NCBI GenBank assembly: GCA_003282895.1
Contig: QBYI01000002.1
Location: 1-44,104 of the forward strand
Direction of reading: 5' to 3'
Source of the DNA: Pelagibacteraceae bacterium AG-325-F15
GTDB lineage: Bacteria > Pseudomonadota > Alphaproteobacteria > Pelagibacterales > Pelagibacteraceae
DNA length: 44,104 nt
The notes under the pieces were generated by a model. It was not told the DNA's origin. It worked only from the letters and a program-made list of their open reading frames with translations, and did no database searches. Positions 34,523 to 44,036 of the stretch are shown piece by piece. The position numbers were made by a program, and so were the translations under genes. Numbering within the stretch: position 1 is the first letter of the stretch; every line of letters begins with the position of its first letter.

Positions 34523-35482
34523 TTAAAATTGATGGGTGTAACCTTTGCTTTTAATCAGTATTTGCTTACCTTTTTGATTAATTATTGAAGAATTTTTTGA
34601 GCCTGAGATAATTTTTCCAATTTTAGTAATCTTAACTTGAAGAAGTTTTGATTTATTTTCTATGATTCTTGATTTGCTAGGACTAGCAGTAAATAAGATC
34701 TGATAATCATCACCATGAGATATAAGTTGAGATTTCTTTAATTTATGATCATTAATTACCATAGTTAAAATTTTAGAGATTGGAATTTTGTACTCATTGA
34801 TTTGATAAGATAAATTTTGATTATTTATCATTTTTTCTAAATCTGCAATTAAACCATCAGAAATATCTATAGATGAATTTGCTAATTTTAGTAATTCTTT
34901 ACTAAAATTAATTTGAATATTTGGTTCAAAATAATTTTTAACAAAGTAATCATTAATTTTTTTATTTAACTTAATTTTTTTTTTTAAGATCTGAAGGCCA
35001 ACATAACTATCACCTAAATTTCCAGTCACATAAATATCATCATTTAATTTTGCATTATTTCTATAAATAATATTTTTTGAGTAACCTATCGAGGTAATTG
35101 AAAAACTTAAATTTTTTGAATAAGTGGTGTCACCTCCACATAAAAAAATACCATATTTTTTTTGTTCATTTCTTAAAGATTTTGAGATTAGAGACAAATT
35201 TTTTTTGGAAAAAGATCTTTTATTTCCAGATCCAGCAATAAAGTAAAATTTAGGCTCAACACCTTTACAAATTAAATCTGAAATTGATGATCTAATTATC
35301 TTTTTCATTACTAGATCAGGATATTTAAAATCAATAAAATGATATCCTTCATTATAAGTGTCTATGGATATTGCTAATTTTTTTTTCTTATCAAAAAAAA
35401 CATCATCATTTAAATTAAGTGCAGATTTATTTTGTTTTACAATACTTGAAAAATATTTCTTAATTAATTGAAATTCATGCAT
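34523..35482 (-). CDS. thiL: Thiamine-monophosphate kinase
   Basis: Phosphorylates thiamine phosphate to the active diphosphate. The PurM-like fold starts FQLIKKYFSSIVKQ, with the metal-binding Asp pair in LNLNDDVFF (usual GDDAA), then ISIDTYNEGYHF (usual TTD.LvEgvHF) near 54-65, IFLCGGDTTYS near 112, SSIDISDGLIADLEKM near 205 and SHGDDYQILFTA near 258. The length of 319 residues is normal. nusB overlaps its start by 8 bases; nusB-thiL is a standard pair. Confidence 0.92.
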   Translation of the reverse strand: MHEFQLIKKYFSSIVKQNKSALNLNDDVFFDKKKKLAISIDTYNEGYHFIDFKYPDLVMKKIIRSSISDLICKGVEPKFYFIAGSGNKRSFSKKNLSLISKSLRNEQKKYGIFLCGGDTTYSKNLSFSITSIGYSKNIIYRNNAKLNDDIYVTGNLGDSYVGLQILKKKIKLNKKINDYFVKNYFEPNIQINFSKELLKLANSSIDISDGLIADLEKMINNQNLSYQINEYKIPISKILTMVINDHKLKKSQLISHGDDYQILFTASPSKSRIIENKSKLLQVKITKIGKIISGSKNSSIINQKGKQILIKSKGYTHQF

Positions 35483-35879
35483 TATTTGATCTTAATTTTT
35501 TACCAATATTATCTAATAAAGCATTAAGGTATTTTGTTTGAGAATTTTCTAAGAAAAAATTTGATGAGTTTAAATATTCTTTAATAATTATATTTATTGA
35601 AACATTCGGTTTATAAAGAAATTCATATGTAGCTGCCTTCAAAATTGTTTGAAATACTTTATCTAAATTTTCAAAGACAAATTCATTACCTAATTTAGTA
35701 TCTAGCTCAGAAAGAATTAAATCATTTCTTTCAATTGTTCCCAATACAATATCTTTAATAAATTTTTTAAATCTATGTTTTGGAAAATCTAAATCATTAT
35801 CTTCATTATAAAATTTTCCATATAATTTTTGTATTATAATTACTCTGGGATTATTCTTTGGATTAAAATGAGTTCTCAT
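35475..35879 (-). CDS. nusB: Transcription antitermination factor NusB
   Basis: An all-helical RNA-binding factor of rRNA antitermination. At 134 residues its N-terminal Arg-rich start (usual R-R-x-AR..A.Q.LY) is changed to VIIIQKLYGKFYNED. The C-terminal part matches better: ILKAATYEFLYKPNVSINIIIKEYLN (usual lrlg.yEl.....p..v.InE.ve.ak.f) and SQTKYLNALLDNIGKKLR. The position between ribH and thiL supports the call. It is somewhat divergent. Confidence 0.85.
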   Translation of the reverse strand: MRTHFNPKNNPRVIIIQKLYGKFYNEDNDLDFPKHRFKKFIKDIVLGTIERNDLILSELDTKLGNEFVFENLDKVFQTILKAATYEFLYKPNVSINIIIKEYLNSSNFFLENSQTKYLNALLDNIGKKLRSNNA

Positions 35880-36265
35880 TTTTGAGACAAAATTGAAATT
35901 ACAGCTTTTGCAGCTTCAGCACCTTTTTTCTTTCTTGCTTTTGCCTGTTTCATATTTAAGCAAGTAATAATTCCATTACCAATGGGTTTTTTACTTTTTA
36001 TTGACAAATCCATAATTGCATTAGTTGAGGCTTGTGAGATAAAATCAAAATGAGGGGTTTCACCTTTGATAACACAACCTAAGGCTAAAAACGCATCAAA
36101 TTCATTTATTCTTTTTGAAATAGTGATGGGTATTTCAAATACACCAGGAACAGTAATAATTTTAACAATGTTCGCTTTAGGAATTAATTCTAAAGCACTA
36201 TCAAGAAGACCTTTTGAAATATCCTCATAATAATTTGCAATGACTATCAAATATTTTTTTTTCAT
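35876..36265 (-). CDS. ribH: 6,7-dimethyl-8-ribityllumazine synthase
   Basis: Condenses the ribityl-uracil with dihydroxybutanone phosphate, the penultimate step of riboflavin synthesis. IVIANYYEDISKGLLDSAL at the N terminus, VPGVFEIPITISKRI near residue 40, ALGCVIKGETPHFDFIS near 63-80 with the catalytic His, and NGIITCLNMKQAKARKK near 98 are family motifs. At 129 residues it is slightly short. It shares 1 and 4 bases with its neighbours. Confidence 0.95.
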   Translation of the reverse strand: MKKKYLIVIANYYEDISKGLLDSALELIPKANIVKIITVPGVFEIPITISKRINEFDAFLALGCVIKGETPHFDFISQASTNAIMDLSIKSKKPIGNGIITCLNMKQAKARKKKGAEAAKAVISILSQK

Positions 36266-37365
36266 TAAATTAACTCCTGTTTGGTAATCTTTATACCATA
36301 TCCATCTAAACCAATAACTTTTTTAGGTGACTTAGTTATTAAAGTCATATTTTTTATCTTTAAATCTTTAATTATTTGAGCTCCAATACCATAATTTCTA
36401 ATTAATTTATCATTACCTTTTCTATAAAAATCTTTATTTTTATAATCTTTAAGTGTTTGAGTGACTGATTTTAGGTTTGTATCTTTTATGAAAACCAAAA
36501 CACAATTATTAAATTTTTTAAAATAATTTAGAGTTTTATTAAATGAGTTTGGTAATTGTTGATTAATCAAATAATTTTGAACTACATTGGAAGAAATAAC
36601 TCTTACTCTTGGTGTAATTCCTTTTTTAATATTTCCTTTAATTAAGGCAAAATGCTCTGAACCATCAAGTAAATTTTCATAAATTCTGATTTTATATTTT
36701 TGATTTTTAACACTTATAAAACTTTGTTTTTTTAATCTAATCAATTTTTCTTTCTTAAGCCTGTAAGCTATTAAATCTTCGATTTTACCAATCTTAAGAT
36801 TATGCTTTTTTGAAAAATCTATAAGATCTTGCCCTTTAGCCATTGATCCATCTTCATTCATTATTTCACAAATAACAGCTGAATTGTTTTTTTTTGCTAA
36901 TCTTGATATGTCAACAGAGGCTTCTGTATGACCAGCTCTAACTAATACACCACCATCCTTTGCAATTATTGGGAACACATGCCCTGGTGAAACAATTTCG
37001 TTCTTTTTTACATTTTTTTTTGATGCAATTTTAATTGTTTTAGCTCTATCTCTAGCCGAAATACCTGTTGTAATTCCTTTCTTTGCCTCGATTGACACAG
37101 TAAAGGCTGTTTTATTTCGAGACTGATTAATTGGTGACATCAAAGATAAATTTAATTTCTTAGCTTGTACATTATCAAGTGCTAAACATATCAATCCTCG
37201 GCCATACTTTGCCATAAAATTAATGTTTTTGGCATTACTGTCTGATGTTGAAATAATTAGATCTCCCTCATTTTCTCTTTTTTCGTCATCAACCAAAATA
37301 AACATCCCACCTTTTTTAGCAACTTGGATGATGCTTTCTATTGATGAAAAATTATTTTTTTTCAT
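36265..37365 (-). CDS. ribB: DHBP synthase fused to a degenerate GTP cyclohydrolase II domain
   Basis: Residues about 1-205 are a complete 3,4-dihydroxy-2-butanone-4-phosphate synthase: DDEKRENEGDLI near 26, GRGLICLAL near 54, VRAGHTEASVDISRLA near 143 and CEIMNEDGSMA near 165. Residues about 215-366 match GTP cyclohydrolase II only at the ends (EHFALIKGNI and RNYGIGAQIIKDL, PKKVIGLDGYG). The zinc cysteines of GDVFGSxRCDCG and the catalytic RQEGRGIG segment are replaced by unrelated residues. This is the RibBX-type arrangement, so a separate RibA is expected elsewhere. It overlaps ribE by 14 bases. Confidence 0.9.
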   Translation of the reverse strand: MKKNNFSSIESIIQVAKKGGMFILVDDEKRENEGDLIISTSDSNAKNINFMAKYGRGLICLALDNVQAKKLNLSLMSPINQSRNKTAFTVSIEAKKGITTGISARDRAKTIKIASKKNVKKNEIVSPGHVFPIIAKDGGVLVRAGHTEASVDISRLAKKNNSAVICEIMNEDGSMAKGQDLIDFSKKHNLKIGKIEDLIAYRLKKEKLIRLKKQSFISVKNQKYKIRIYENLLDGSEHFALIKGNIKKGITPRVRVISSNVVQNYLINQQLPNSFNKTLNYFKKFNNCVLVFIKDTNLKSVTQTLKDYKNKDFYRKGNDKLIRNYGIGAQIIKDLKIKNMTLITKSPKKVIGLDGYGIKITKQELI

Positions 37366-37945
37366 TAAAATAATTCCTAACGTATTTAGATAAGATATCT
37401 ATCTCAATATTTACCAAATTTGTTTTCTTAAGTTTTGATAAATTTGTCTCTTTGAAGGTGTGAGGTATTACCCAAATTTCAAAACCTTTTTTTGAAACTT
37501 TTGAAATGGTAAGCGATATTCCATTTACACAAATAGAAGCTTTTTCAATTAAATGTTTTCTCTCTTTTTTTGGCAGCTCAAAATGAAAAAGATATGATTT
37601 ATCTATTTTTTTAATACTTAAAACTTTGCCGACTGTATCAACATGACCTTGGCATATATGTCCAGAAATTTTGGTCCCATATTTAAGAGGTAATTCTAGA
37701 TTAATTTGGTCTTTTGTTTTTAAATACTTGAATTTTGATCTAACTATAGTTTCTTTGGATAGATAAAATTCCATAATTCTGGCTTTATATGAAATCAAAG
37801 TAAGACATACTCCGTCACAAGCAACGGATAATCCAATATCCTTGTTACTTAACCTAAAGTCACTTTTTACAAAGATATTTAAACCCTTTGGTCTTTTAAT
37901 AATTTTAGTAACTATTCCCTGATTATATATAATTCCATTAAACAT
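37352..37945 (-). CDS. ribE: Riboflavin synthase
   Basis: Dismutates two lumazine molecules to riboflavin. The two lumazine-binding repeats are seen: FNGIIYNQGIVTKII starting the first, with SVACDGVCLTLIS near 41-53, and GHICQGHVDTVGKVLSI starting the second near 95, with ICVNGISLTISKV near 137. It has 197 residues. The final helix (about 180-197) serves trimerisation. One base separates it from ribD. Confidence 0.94.
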   Translation of the reverse strand: MFNGIIYNQGIVTKIIKRPKGLNIFVKSDFRLSNKDIGLSVACDGVCLTLISYKARIMEFYLSKETIVRSKFKYLKTKDQINLELPLKYGTKISGHICQGHVDTVGKVLSIKKIDKSYLFHFELPKKERKHLIEKASICVNGISLTISKVSKKGFEIWVIPHTFKETNLSKLKKTNLVNIEIDILSKYVRNYFNEKK

Positions 37946-37946
37946 T

Positions 37947-39053
37947 TTAATTTTTATACAAAGTTATTGTATCCTTTCCAAAATTAGAGTGAATTTTCAA
38001 TCTTTTTTTATAATTCTTTTTTAAATTTTTTAATCCACTGAATTCTTTAAATTCGAATGATTTTGATAAATTTTTAGAACTTTTAAATAAAAAAAACTGA
38101 TTAAATATTTTATTATTTGTAAAATTTTTAGTGAGTTCATCACCTCCTTCAACTAAAACATTTCTGCATCCTAAAGTGTAGAGTTTTTTAAAAATTGTCG
38201 AAGGATTAAATTTTTTATTATAATTAATTTTCAATCTTATTACCGTAATCTTATTTTTTTTAAACTCTAAAATTTTTGACTTAGCAGCTTCATTATAGAA
38301 AAAAATAGTATTTTCTTTATTTGCTGTTTTGAATAAATAGCTCTTTGTATTTGTTTTCAATTTATTATCTAAAATAATTCTTTTTGGAGAAAATTTTTCT
38401 AGACCTTTTAATCTACAACTTAATTTTGGGTTATCTTTATTTAAAGTTTTATATGTAATTAATATAGAATCATTTTTATATCTTAAAAAATGTGTAAATT
38501 TATCAGATTTTATATTAGTAATTTTCTTATTTTTTTTACTATAAATTAATTTATTTTTTGAAATGGCAATTTTTCCACTAACATAAGGTAATTTTTTTTG
38601 TCTATTAAAGAAATATGGAACATAAAATTGTTTAACTTTTTCTTTTAATAAACCTGTGCGGACATTGATTTTTTTTGATTTTAATATTTTATATGTTTTA
38701 CCTTTAACTCTTTGATCAATATCAATAACTGAATAAATAACTTCTTTTAATTTTGATCTTATAATTGAATTTGTACAAGGGGGTGTTATACCATGATGAG
38801 AACAAGGCTCTAACGTTACATACATTGTTGCATCATTTAAATCTTCAACACTATTATTAATTGCATTAACTTCTGCATGAGGTCTACCTTTGAAAGATGT
38901 TTGACCAACTGAAATTATTTTATCATGTTTTACGATAACACAACCAACTGATGGATTGGTTCCAGTTAATCCTTCTCTAGATCTTGCTAAATCTAAAGCA
39001 AGATCCATAAAAAATTTATCTTTAATTGAAAATTTATCTTTTTTTGTAGACAT
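37947..39053 (-). CDS. ribD: Bifunctional riboflavin deaminase/reductase
   Basis: Deaminates and reduces the pyrimidine intermediates after GTP ring opening. The N-terminal deaminase has zinc motifs HAEVNAI near 54 and [12 protein letters not shown] near 78. The C-terminal dihydrofolate-reductase-like domain covers about 150-368 with [10 protein letters not shown] near 155 and [13 protein letters not shown] near 312. I chose ATG at 39053: it gives 368 residues, the family norm, and MSTKKDKF precedes the conserved [12 protein letters not shown] longer frame from 39131 would run 98 bases into nrdR and has no homology. It overlaps nrdR by 20 bases. Confidence 0.93.
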   Translation of the reverse strand: MSTKKDKFSIKDKFFMDLALDLARSREGLTGTNPSVGCVIVKHDKIISVGQTSFKGRPHAEVNAINNSVEDLNDATMYVTLEPCSHHGITPPCTNSIIRSKLKEVIYSVIDIDQRVKGKTYKILKSKKINVRTGLLKEKVKQFYVPYFFNRQKKLPYVSGKIAISKNKLIYSKKNKKITNIKSDKFTHFLRYKNDSILITYKTLNKDNPKLSCRLKGLEKFSPKRIILDNKLKTNTKSYLFKTANKENTIFFYNEAAKSKILEFKKNKITVIRLKINYNKKFNPSTIFKKLYTLGCRNVLVEGGDELTKNFTNNKIFNQFFLFKSSKNLSKSFEFKEFSGLKNLKKNYKKRLKIHSNFGKDTITLYKN

Positions 39054-39492
39054 CAAGCTTGTCCACGAATTGAACGAAATCTTTTTCTTCTCTAAAGTTT
39101 CTATAGACTGATGCAAAACGAACATATGCAACTGGATCTAATTCTTTTAGTCCTTCCATAACCATAGTCCCTATTGTGTTTGTAGAAATTTCACTTTGTC
39201 CTAATTCCTCTAATGATCGTGAAATTTTACTAATAAATTTTTCAACAGTTTCGGTGTCTATTGGTCTTTTCTTGAGCGCTATATAAACTGATTTAGATAA
39301 TTTATCTCTGTCAAAAGATGACTTTCTTCCATTCTTTTTTACAACCATTATTTCTCTAAACTGAACTCTTTCAAATGTAGTAAAACGGGCTCCACAAACA
39401 CATAATCTTCTTCTTCTTATAGCTGTGCCATCTTCTGTAGGACGTGAGTCAACAACTGATGTCTCACCTTTTTTGCATATAGAGCAAATCAT
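39034..39492 (-). CDS. nrdR: Ribonucleotide reductase repressor NrdR, atypical zinc knuckle
   Basis: Zinc-ribbon plus ATP-cone repressor that tunes ribonucleotide reductase genes to dATP/ATP. The ribbon starts [20 protein letters not shown], then [17 protein letters not shown]. The ATP-cone is about residues 48-137 ([20 protein letters not shown] to [11 protein letters not shown]). The second zinc pair is C31-V-C33 rather than C-x-x-C, one residue shorter than in E. coli. The first pair C3-x-x-C6 is normal. The length of 152 residues is standard. It sits 3 bases after glyA. Confidence 0.95.
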   Translation of the reverse strand: MICSICKKGETSVVDSRPTEDGTAIRRRRLCVCGARFTTFERVQFREIMVVKKNGRKSSFDRDKLSKSVYIALKKRPIDTETVEKFISKISRSLEELGQSEISTNTIGTMVMEGLKELDPVAYVRFASVYRNFREEKDFVQFVDKLDVYKKR

Positions 39493-39495
39493 TAA

Positions 39496-40803
39496 TTACA
39501 AATTTTTATAGATAGGAAACGAAGAAGTTAAAGATATGACTTCATTTCTCACCTCATCTTCAATTTTACTATTATCTGTTGGGTTTTCAGATAAACCTTT
39601 TATTGTTTTGGTGATTAATTCTCCTACTGTTTTGAATTCATTTAAACCAAATCCTCTTGTTGTAGCTGCTTGTGTGCCAAGTCTTATACCAGATGTTATC
39701 ATGGGTTTTTCTGTATCAAACGGTATACCATTTTTATTACAAGTTATATTGGCTCTTGATAAACTTTCGGCAGCCAAATTCCCTTTAACATTGTAAGGTC
39801 TTAAATCAACAAGCATTAAGTGAGTATCAGTTCCATCTGAATAAATTTTAAAGCCATTATTTTTTAATGTTTCTGCTAACATTTTAGCATTAGCTAAAAC
39901 TGATTGGATATAATCTTTAAATTCAGGTTGAAGTGCCTCTAAAAATCCAGCAGCCTTTGCAGCTATAATATGCATCAAAGGTCCACCTTGATATCCAGGA
40001 AATACAGCGGTGTTAAATTTTTTTGCTAAGTCTTCGTGATTAGTTAATATTATTCCACCTCTAGCACTTCTAAATACTTTGTGTGTTGTAGATGTTACAA
40101 CATGAGCGTGATCACAAGGATTTGGGTAACCTTTTCCGGCTACTAGACCAGAAAAATGTGCCATATCAACCATTAAGTAAGCTCCAACTTTATCTGCAAT
40201 TTCTCTAAATCTTTTAAAGTCAATTACTCTTGAATAAGCACTGCCCCCAGCTATAATTAACTTTGGTTTATGTTCTAATGCAAGTTTTTCTACATTGTCA
40301 TAATCTATAAGTTCTGACTCTTTATCTACATCATAACCTATTGCGTTAAACCATTTACCTGACATTGAAATTTTTAGTCCATGAGTGATATGACCTCCTG
40401 AATTTAAACTCATACCCATGAAAGTATCTCCGGGACTTAATAAAGCTAAAAATACAGCACCATTAGCTTGAGCACCAGAATGAGGTTGAGCATTTGCAAA
40501 TTTACAATTAAATAATTTTTTTAATCTTTCTATTGCTAGATCTTCTGCAACATCAACGTATTCACATCCATTATAATATCTTTTACCTGGATATCCTTCA
40601 GCATATTTATTTGTTAGCACAGAACCTTGTGCCTCTAATACTGCTTGTGAAACTATGTTTTCAGAAGCTATTAACTCAATGTGTTGTTGTTGTCTTAACA
40701 GCTCATCTTGAATAGCTTTATGTAATTCTGGATCCTTTTTTGATAAACTATCCTCAAAAAAACTTTTGTAATTATCATTTATATAATTTTTTTCACTAGA
40801 CAT
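39496..40803 (-). CDS. glyA: Serine hydroxymethyltransferase
   Basis: PLP enzyme that interconverts serine and glycine with tetrahydrofolate, a main one-carbon source. [20 protein letters not shown] near 37-56, [19 protein letters not shown] near 64-82, the PLP Lys in [16 protein letters not shown] near 238, and [17 protein letters not shown] near 268 are diagnostic. The length of 435 residues is standard. rpiB lies 2 bases upstream and nrdR 3 bases downstream; the rpiB-glyA-nrdR-ribD order is common in alphaproteobacteria. Confidence 0.97.
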   Translation of the reverse strand: MSSEKNYINDNYKSFFEDSLSKKDPELHKAIQDELLRQQQHIELIASENIVSQAVLEAQGSVLTNKYAEGYPGKRYYNGCEYVDVAEDLAIERLKKLFNCKFANAQPHSGAQANGAVFLALLSPGDTFMGMSLNSGGHITHGLKISMSGKWFNAIGYDVDKESELIDYDNVEKLALEHKPKLIIAGGSAYSRVIDFKRFREIADKVGAYLMVDMAHFSGLVAGKGYPNPCDHAHVVTSTTHKVFRSARGGIILTNHEDLAKKFNTAVFPGYQGGPLMHIIAAKAAGFLEALQPEFKDYIQSVLANAKMLAETLKNNGFKIYSDGTDTHLMLVDLRPYNVKGNLAAESLSRANITCNKNGIPFDTEKPMITSGIRLGTQAATTRGFGLNEFKTVGELITKTIKGLSENPTDNSKIEDEVRNEVISLTSSFPIYKNL

Positions 40804-40805
40804 AA

Positions 40806-41231
40806 TTAAATTTTCCTTACTCGTTTTAAGTGTCGACCACCATCAAATTTAGTTTTTAAAAAAATACCAACAAAATTCAAGGCATTTTTTTTTGAAATTA
40901 ATCTCGAACCCAATGTAATGATGTTTGCATCATTATGCAATCTTGATAATTTGGTTGATTTTATATTAAAACATTGAGCCGCACGTATATTTTTATGTTT
41001 ATTTGCAGCAATGTTCATGCCAGTTCCTGACCCACAAATCAAAATTCCAACATTGTTCTTGTTAACTTTTACCTTTTTCGCGACATTATGAGCATATATC
41101 GGATAATCTACGCTTTTATTATTCTCTGGTCCTAAATCTTGGAAAGTTAATTTCTTTTTTAATAAATATTTTTTAATTATCTCCTTTAAGTCAAATCCAG
41201 CGTGATCAGATGCAATGAATATTTTTCTCAA
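40806..41231 (-). CDS. rpiB: Ribose-5-phosphate isomerase B
   Basis: Interconverts ribose-5-phosphate and ribulose-5-phosphate in the pentose phosphate pathway. [19 protein letters not shown] near 4-22, [12 protein letters not shown] near 44 and [16 protein letters not shown] near 63-78 (phosphate/active-site loop with the catalytic Cys) are typical, as is [12 protein letters not shown] near 102. At 141 residues it is normal. It is 1 base from the upstream oxygenase gene. Confidence 0.95.
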   Translation of the reverse strand: MRKIFIASDHAGFDLKEIIKKYLLKKKLTFQDLGPENNKSVDYPIYAHNVAKKVKVNKNNVGILICGSGTGMNIAANKHKNIRAAQCFNIKSTKLSRLHNDANIITLGSRLISKKNALNFVGIFLKTKFDGGRHLKRVRKI

Positions 41232-41232
41232 A

Positions 41233-41871
41233 TTAGTTAAAATTATAGTCTAATACGCAAGCGACTAAGTGAATTCTGTTCTCTTCGCCACCGTTGAACG
41301 CATTATGATATTTAGTATTGTTGGTTATCCAAACTGATCCATCAGCTGGCATATGCCTTGCAACATTATCTATCACCATTATACATCCAGGATTTGTTAT
41401 TATAGGAATGTGGAGTCTTGGTTCAGGATCTCTATGCCAACTTAATGTTGATCTAGGTTCTTTAAGTAAAATTCTCATTCTACCTAATTTGTATTTTGAT
41501 GATAAAACATCAAACACATGTTTAAAATAAGTGTTTTCATAATCCTTTATAAACTCTGAATATGCTGACTCATCAATTGTTTCATCTCTAGTAACTTCTT
41601 TTCCAGATTTATCAGGTTTAGTCCAAAATATTCCTCGAGCTTTATTACCTTTTATAGAATCTGGATCTCCAGGGATCTGAGTTAATGATATTGCTCCAAA
41701 ATGTGTTACACCTGCATCCTCAAATTTTTTAATTTTGACAATTTGATGATAAGCCTCTTGTAATTTATCTATATCAAATTTTATTTCTTGTTTTTGAAAG
41801 TCACTGAAGTCCAACACCCTCTCATCTTTTTTTATATTTAGATCAATTACTTTTGTATTTTCTATATTCAT
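41233..41871 (-). CDS. Aspartyl/asparaginyl beta-hydroxylase-like 2OG oxygenase
   Basis: A 212-residue Fe(II)/2-oxoglutarate oxygenase-type protein. The iron ligands are probably the HRD of SWHRDPEPRLHIPI near 143 and the distal His of TKYHNAFN near 188. The Arg in ENRIHLVACVLD near 199 should hold 2-oxoglutarate. The spacing fits the AspH/double-stranded beta-helix family. The substrate is unknown; the gene starts the rpiB-glyA run, with 1 base to rpiB, which could be coincidental. It is divergent to hemB. Confidence 0.78.
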   Translation of the reverse strand: MNIENTKVIDLNIKKDERVLDFSDFQKQEIKFDIDKLQEAYHQIVKIKKFEDAGVTHFGAISLTQIPGDPDSIKGNKARGIFWTKPDKSGKEVTRDETIDESAYSEFIKDYENTYFKHVFDVLSSKYKLGRMRILLKEPRSTLSWHRDPEPRLHIPIITNPGCIMVIDNVARHMPADGSVWITNNTKYHNAFNGGEENRIHLVACVLDYNFN

Positions 41872-41944
41872 CGTGATTGCTTTGTACCCTTTTTATTGTA
41901 TATGTGTATATTACATTTGTCGCAATTTGGAAGAAAATTAAAAC

Positions 41945-42934
41945 ATGATTACTGGAAAATATCCTAACTTAAGACTAAGAAGAACTAGAAAACAGTCGTG
42001 GTCTAGAAGACTAATTCAAGAAAATACACTTACTGCAAATGACTTTATTTTGCCTGTATTTTTAATTGATGGATCTAATAAAAAAGAATCAGTAGCTACG
42101 ATGCCTGGCGTATATAGATATACAATCAATAGATTATCTCAAATCATTGATAAAGCATTAAAAATAGGTATTCCAATGGTTGCTCTTTTTCCAAAAACTA
42201 AAAATAGCTTGAAGAATGAAATTGGATCAGAATCGTTAAATGAAAATAATTTAGTTTGCAAAGCTATCATGGAAATTAAAAAAAAATATAAAAATCAAAT
42301 TGGGATAATGTGCGATGTGGCTCTTGATCCGTATACATCACATGGTCATGACGGATTGATTAAATCAAATCAAATAATTAACGATGAAACAATAGAAGTT
42401 TTGGTCAATCAATCTCTATTACAAGCAGAGATGGGTTGTGATGTATTGGCCCCTTCCGATATGATGGATGGCAGAATTGGAAAAATTAGAAAAGCTTTAG
42501 ATAAATTAAACTATCATAATGTTCAAATTTTGTCTTATGCAGCAAAGTATGCTTCAAGTTTTTATGGACCATTTAGAGATGCTGTAGGTTCTAAAGGATT
42601 GTTAAAAGGTGATAAAAAAACTTATCAAATGGATTTTAAAAATAGTGACGAAGCTTTAAGGGAAGTGGCACTTGATATTAAGGAGGGTGCAGACATGGTC
42701 ATGGTTAAACCAGGTATGCCTTATTTAGACATTATTAAATCGGTAAAAGAAAAATTTAAAATACCTGTATTTGCTTATCAAGTATCAGGAGAATATAGTT
42801 TAATTGCCAATGCTATAAAGAAAAAATTAGTTAACGAAGATATTATATATGAAAGTTTAGTAGGATTTAAAAGAGCTGGGGCAAATGCTATTGTTAGTTA
42901 TTACGCAGATAGGATAGATAAAATAATAAAATAA
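41945..42934 (+). CDS. hemB: Delta-aminolevulinic acid dehydratase (porphobilinogen synthase)
   Basis: Condenses two aminolevulinate molecules to porphobilinogen in haem synthesis. RLRRTRKQSWSRRLIQEN near the N terminus, VALDPYTSHGHDGL near 121, the Schiff-base lysines in SYAAKYASSFYGPFRDAVGS near 200 and MVMVKPGMPYLDI near 253 are diagnostic. The metal site has Asp residues (DVALDPYTSHGHD) instead of the three-cysteine zinc site, so it is the Mg-dependent type seen in alphaproteobacteria. The length of 329 residues is normal. Its stop abuts recO with no gap. Confidence 0.96.
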   Translation: MITGKYPNLRLRRTRKQSWSRRLIQENTLTANDFILPVFLIDGSNKKESVATMPGVYRYTINRLSQIIDKALKIGIPMVALFPKTKNSLKNEIGSESLNENNLVCKAIMEIKKKYKNQIGIMCDVALDPYTSHGHDGLIKSNQIINDETIEVLVNQSLLQAEMGCDVLAPSDMMDGRIGKIRKALDKLNYHNVQILSYAAKYASSFYGPFRDAVGSKGLLKGDKKTYQMDFKNSDEALREVALDIKEGADMVMVKPGMPYLDIIKSVKEKFKIPVFAYQVSGEYSLIANAIKKKLVNEDIIYESLVGFKRAGANAIVSYYADRIDKIIK

Positions 42935-43615
42935 TTATTTAAAAGAATTTAAAAACAATAATCTACTATTAGGATAATTTAAATTATTTGGTTTTAAAAT
43001 AGTTTTATCAAGATAATCTCCAACTAATTTTAAACCACTTAATAAAATTTTAATGTCATTAACTTCAATATCTTTTTCAATTAAAAAATTTGGAACATAT
43101 TTTTTTTCAGTTAAAGAACTTGCAAAATAAACTGTTTCATTTTTAACTTTATCTTTTTTTACTAGTTTTTCTAATTCAAGATCATACCCTAATAGTTTAA
43201 GTAATTCTAATTCCCAAAATACATATTTTTTAAGCCAGTCATTGTCTTTTAAAATCATAAAAAAATTCTCAATTATTCTATAAATCTTTAAATTTGCTTG
43301 AGATTCTGCTGTTAGAATTTTAATCAAATTTACTGCTGAAGTAATACATGAAAGCTTTTGTTTATGATCAAAATATAGTGGACTGAAAGCTTGTAAAATT
43401 TCAACTTTGAAATATCCAATCTTATTTTCATTTTTAGAGTTATAATTTACATGTAACTTATTGCCAATTTGAAGATAATTTTTAATCTTTTTAGAAGTTC
43501 CACCAAATATAATACCCACTACTTTGCCGTGATCTTTTGTGTAAATTTCAACGATTAAAGAATTTTCACTATATCTATTCTTGTTTATTAAAAAACCTTC
43601 ATCAATCCAATTCAT
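42935..43615 (-). CDS. recO: DNA repair protein RecO
   Basis: Mediates RecA loading and strand annealing in RecFOR repair. The N-terminal OB fold starts MNWIDEGFLINKNRYSENSLIVEIYTKDHG-like sequence, with KVVGIIFGGTSKK near 31-43. A helical C-terminal domain contains FWELELLKLLGYDLELEK near 143-160. The four-cysteine zinc module seen in many RecO proteins is absent. At 226 residues it is slightly short. It lies 7 bases after the rnc stop, so rnc-recO is contiguous, without the era gene that often lies between. Confidence 0.88.
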   Translation of the reverse strand: MNWIDEGFLINKNRYSENSLIVEIYTKDHGKVVGIIFGGTSKKIKNYLQIGNKLHVNYNSKNENKIGYFKVEILQAFSPLYFDHKQKLSCITSAVNLIKILTAESQANLKIYRIIENFFMILKDNDWLKKYVFWELELLKLLGYDLELEKLVKKDKVKNETVYFASSLTEKKYVPNFLIEKDIEVNDIKILLSGLKLVGDYLDKTILKPNNLNYPNSRLLFLNSFK

Positions 43616-43622
43616 TTTTCAA

Positions 43623-44036
43623 TTACTTAATACTTTTAAGACATTCAATTGCAGCATTTTGTTCAGCGTCTTTTTTTGATTTACCAAGAGAAATAAAATA
43701 TTTTGTATTAGGAAGTTTGACGCCAACTTTGAACAATGGTTTATGACGAGGACCTGTATTAGAAATTAATTTATAAATTGGAAGTTTTTTAAAATTTTTT
43801 AAAGCTAATTCTTGTAATTTTGTCTTAGCATCAATTTGGGTTACTACACTTTTTTTAATATGATTTTTCCATAAATTTAATATTATTTTTTCAGTATTGT
43901 TGAATCCCTTATCAAGATATAATGCACCAATTAAAGCCTCACAACAATCAGAAATAATTTTGTCTTCAATTTTTATTTTTTTATTATTAGGATTAAAAGT
44001 TAAAATATATTTTTCCAAATTTATATTTTTGGCAAT
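43623..44036 (-). pseudogene. rnc: Ribonuclease III, C-terminal part of a gene broken by an inverted junction
   Basis: Double-strand-specific endoribonuclease of rRNA processing. Visible are the second half of the catalytic domain (IAKNINLEKYIL, then EDKIISDCCEALIGALYLDKG with the catalytic Asp/Glu) and the dsRNA-binding domain (DAKTKLQELALKNFKK to SKKDAEQNAAIECLKS). The frame stays homologous to RNase III up to about 44036, beyond an apparent TTG start at 44018, then stops matching. The missing N-terminal part (with FLGDRVLG) appears on the other strand immediately beyond. Most probably the genomic gene is intact and the break is technical. Confidence 0.88.

Noticed and set aside
36265-36740. 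Degenerate GCHII half as a sequencing frameshift
   Set aside because: The frame is continuous and conserved blocks resume at the C terminus in the same frame, so the changes are substitutions and not indel errors.
39054-39131. Longer ribD reading frame beginning at 39131
   Set aside because: The extra 26 residues lie wholly inside nrdR and match no RibD; ATG at 39053 gives the normal family length.
44016-44018. TTG at 44018 as start of a short rnc
   Set aside because: Residues upstream of it (IAKNIN) still match RNase III, and a start there would remove half of the catalytic domain.
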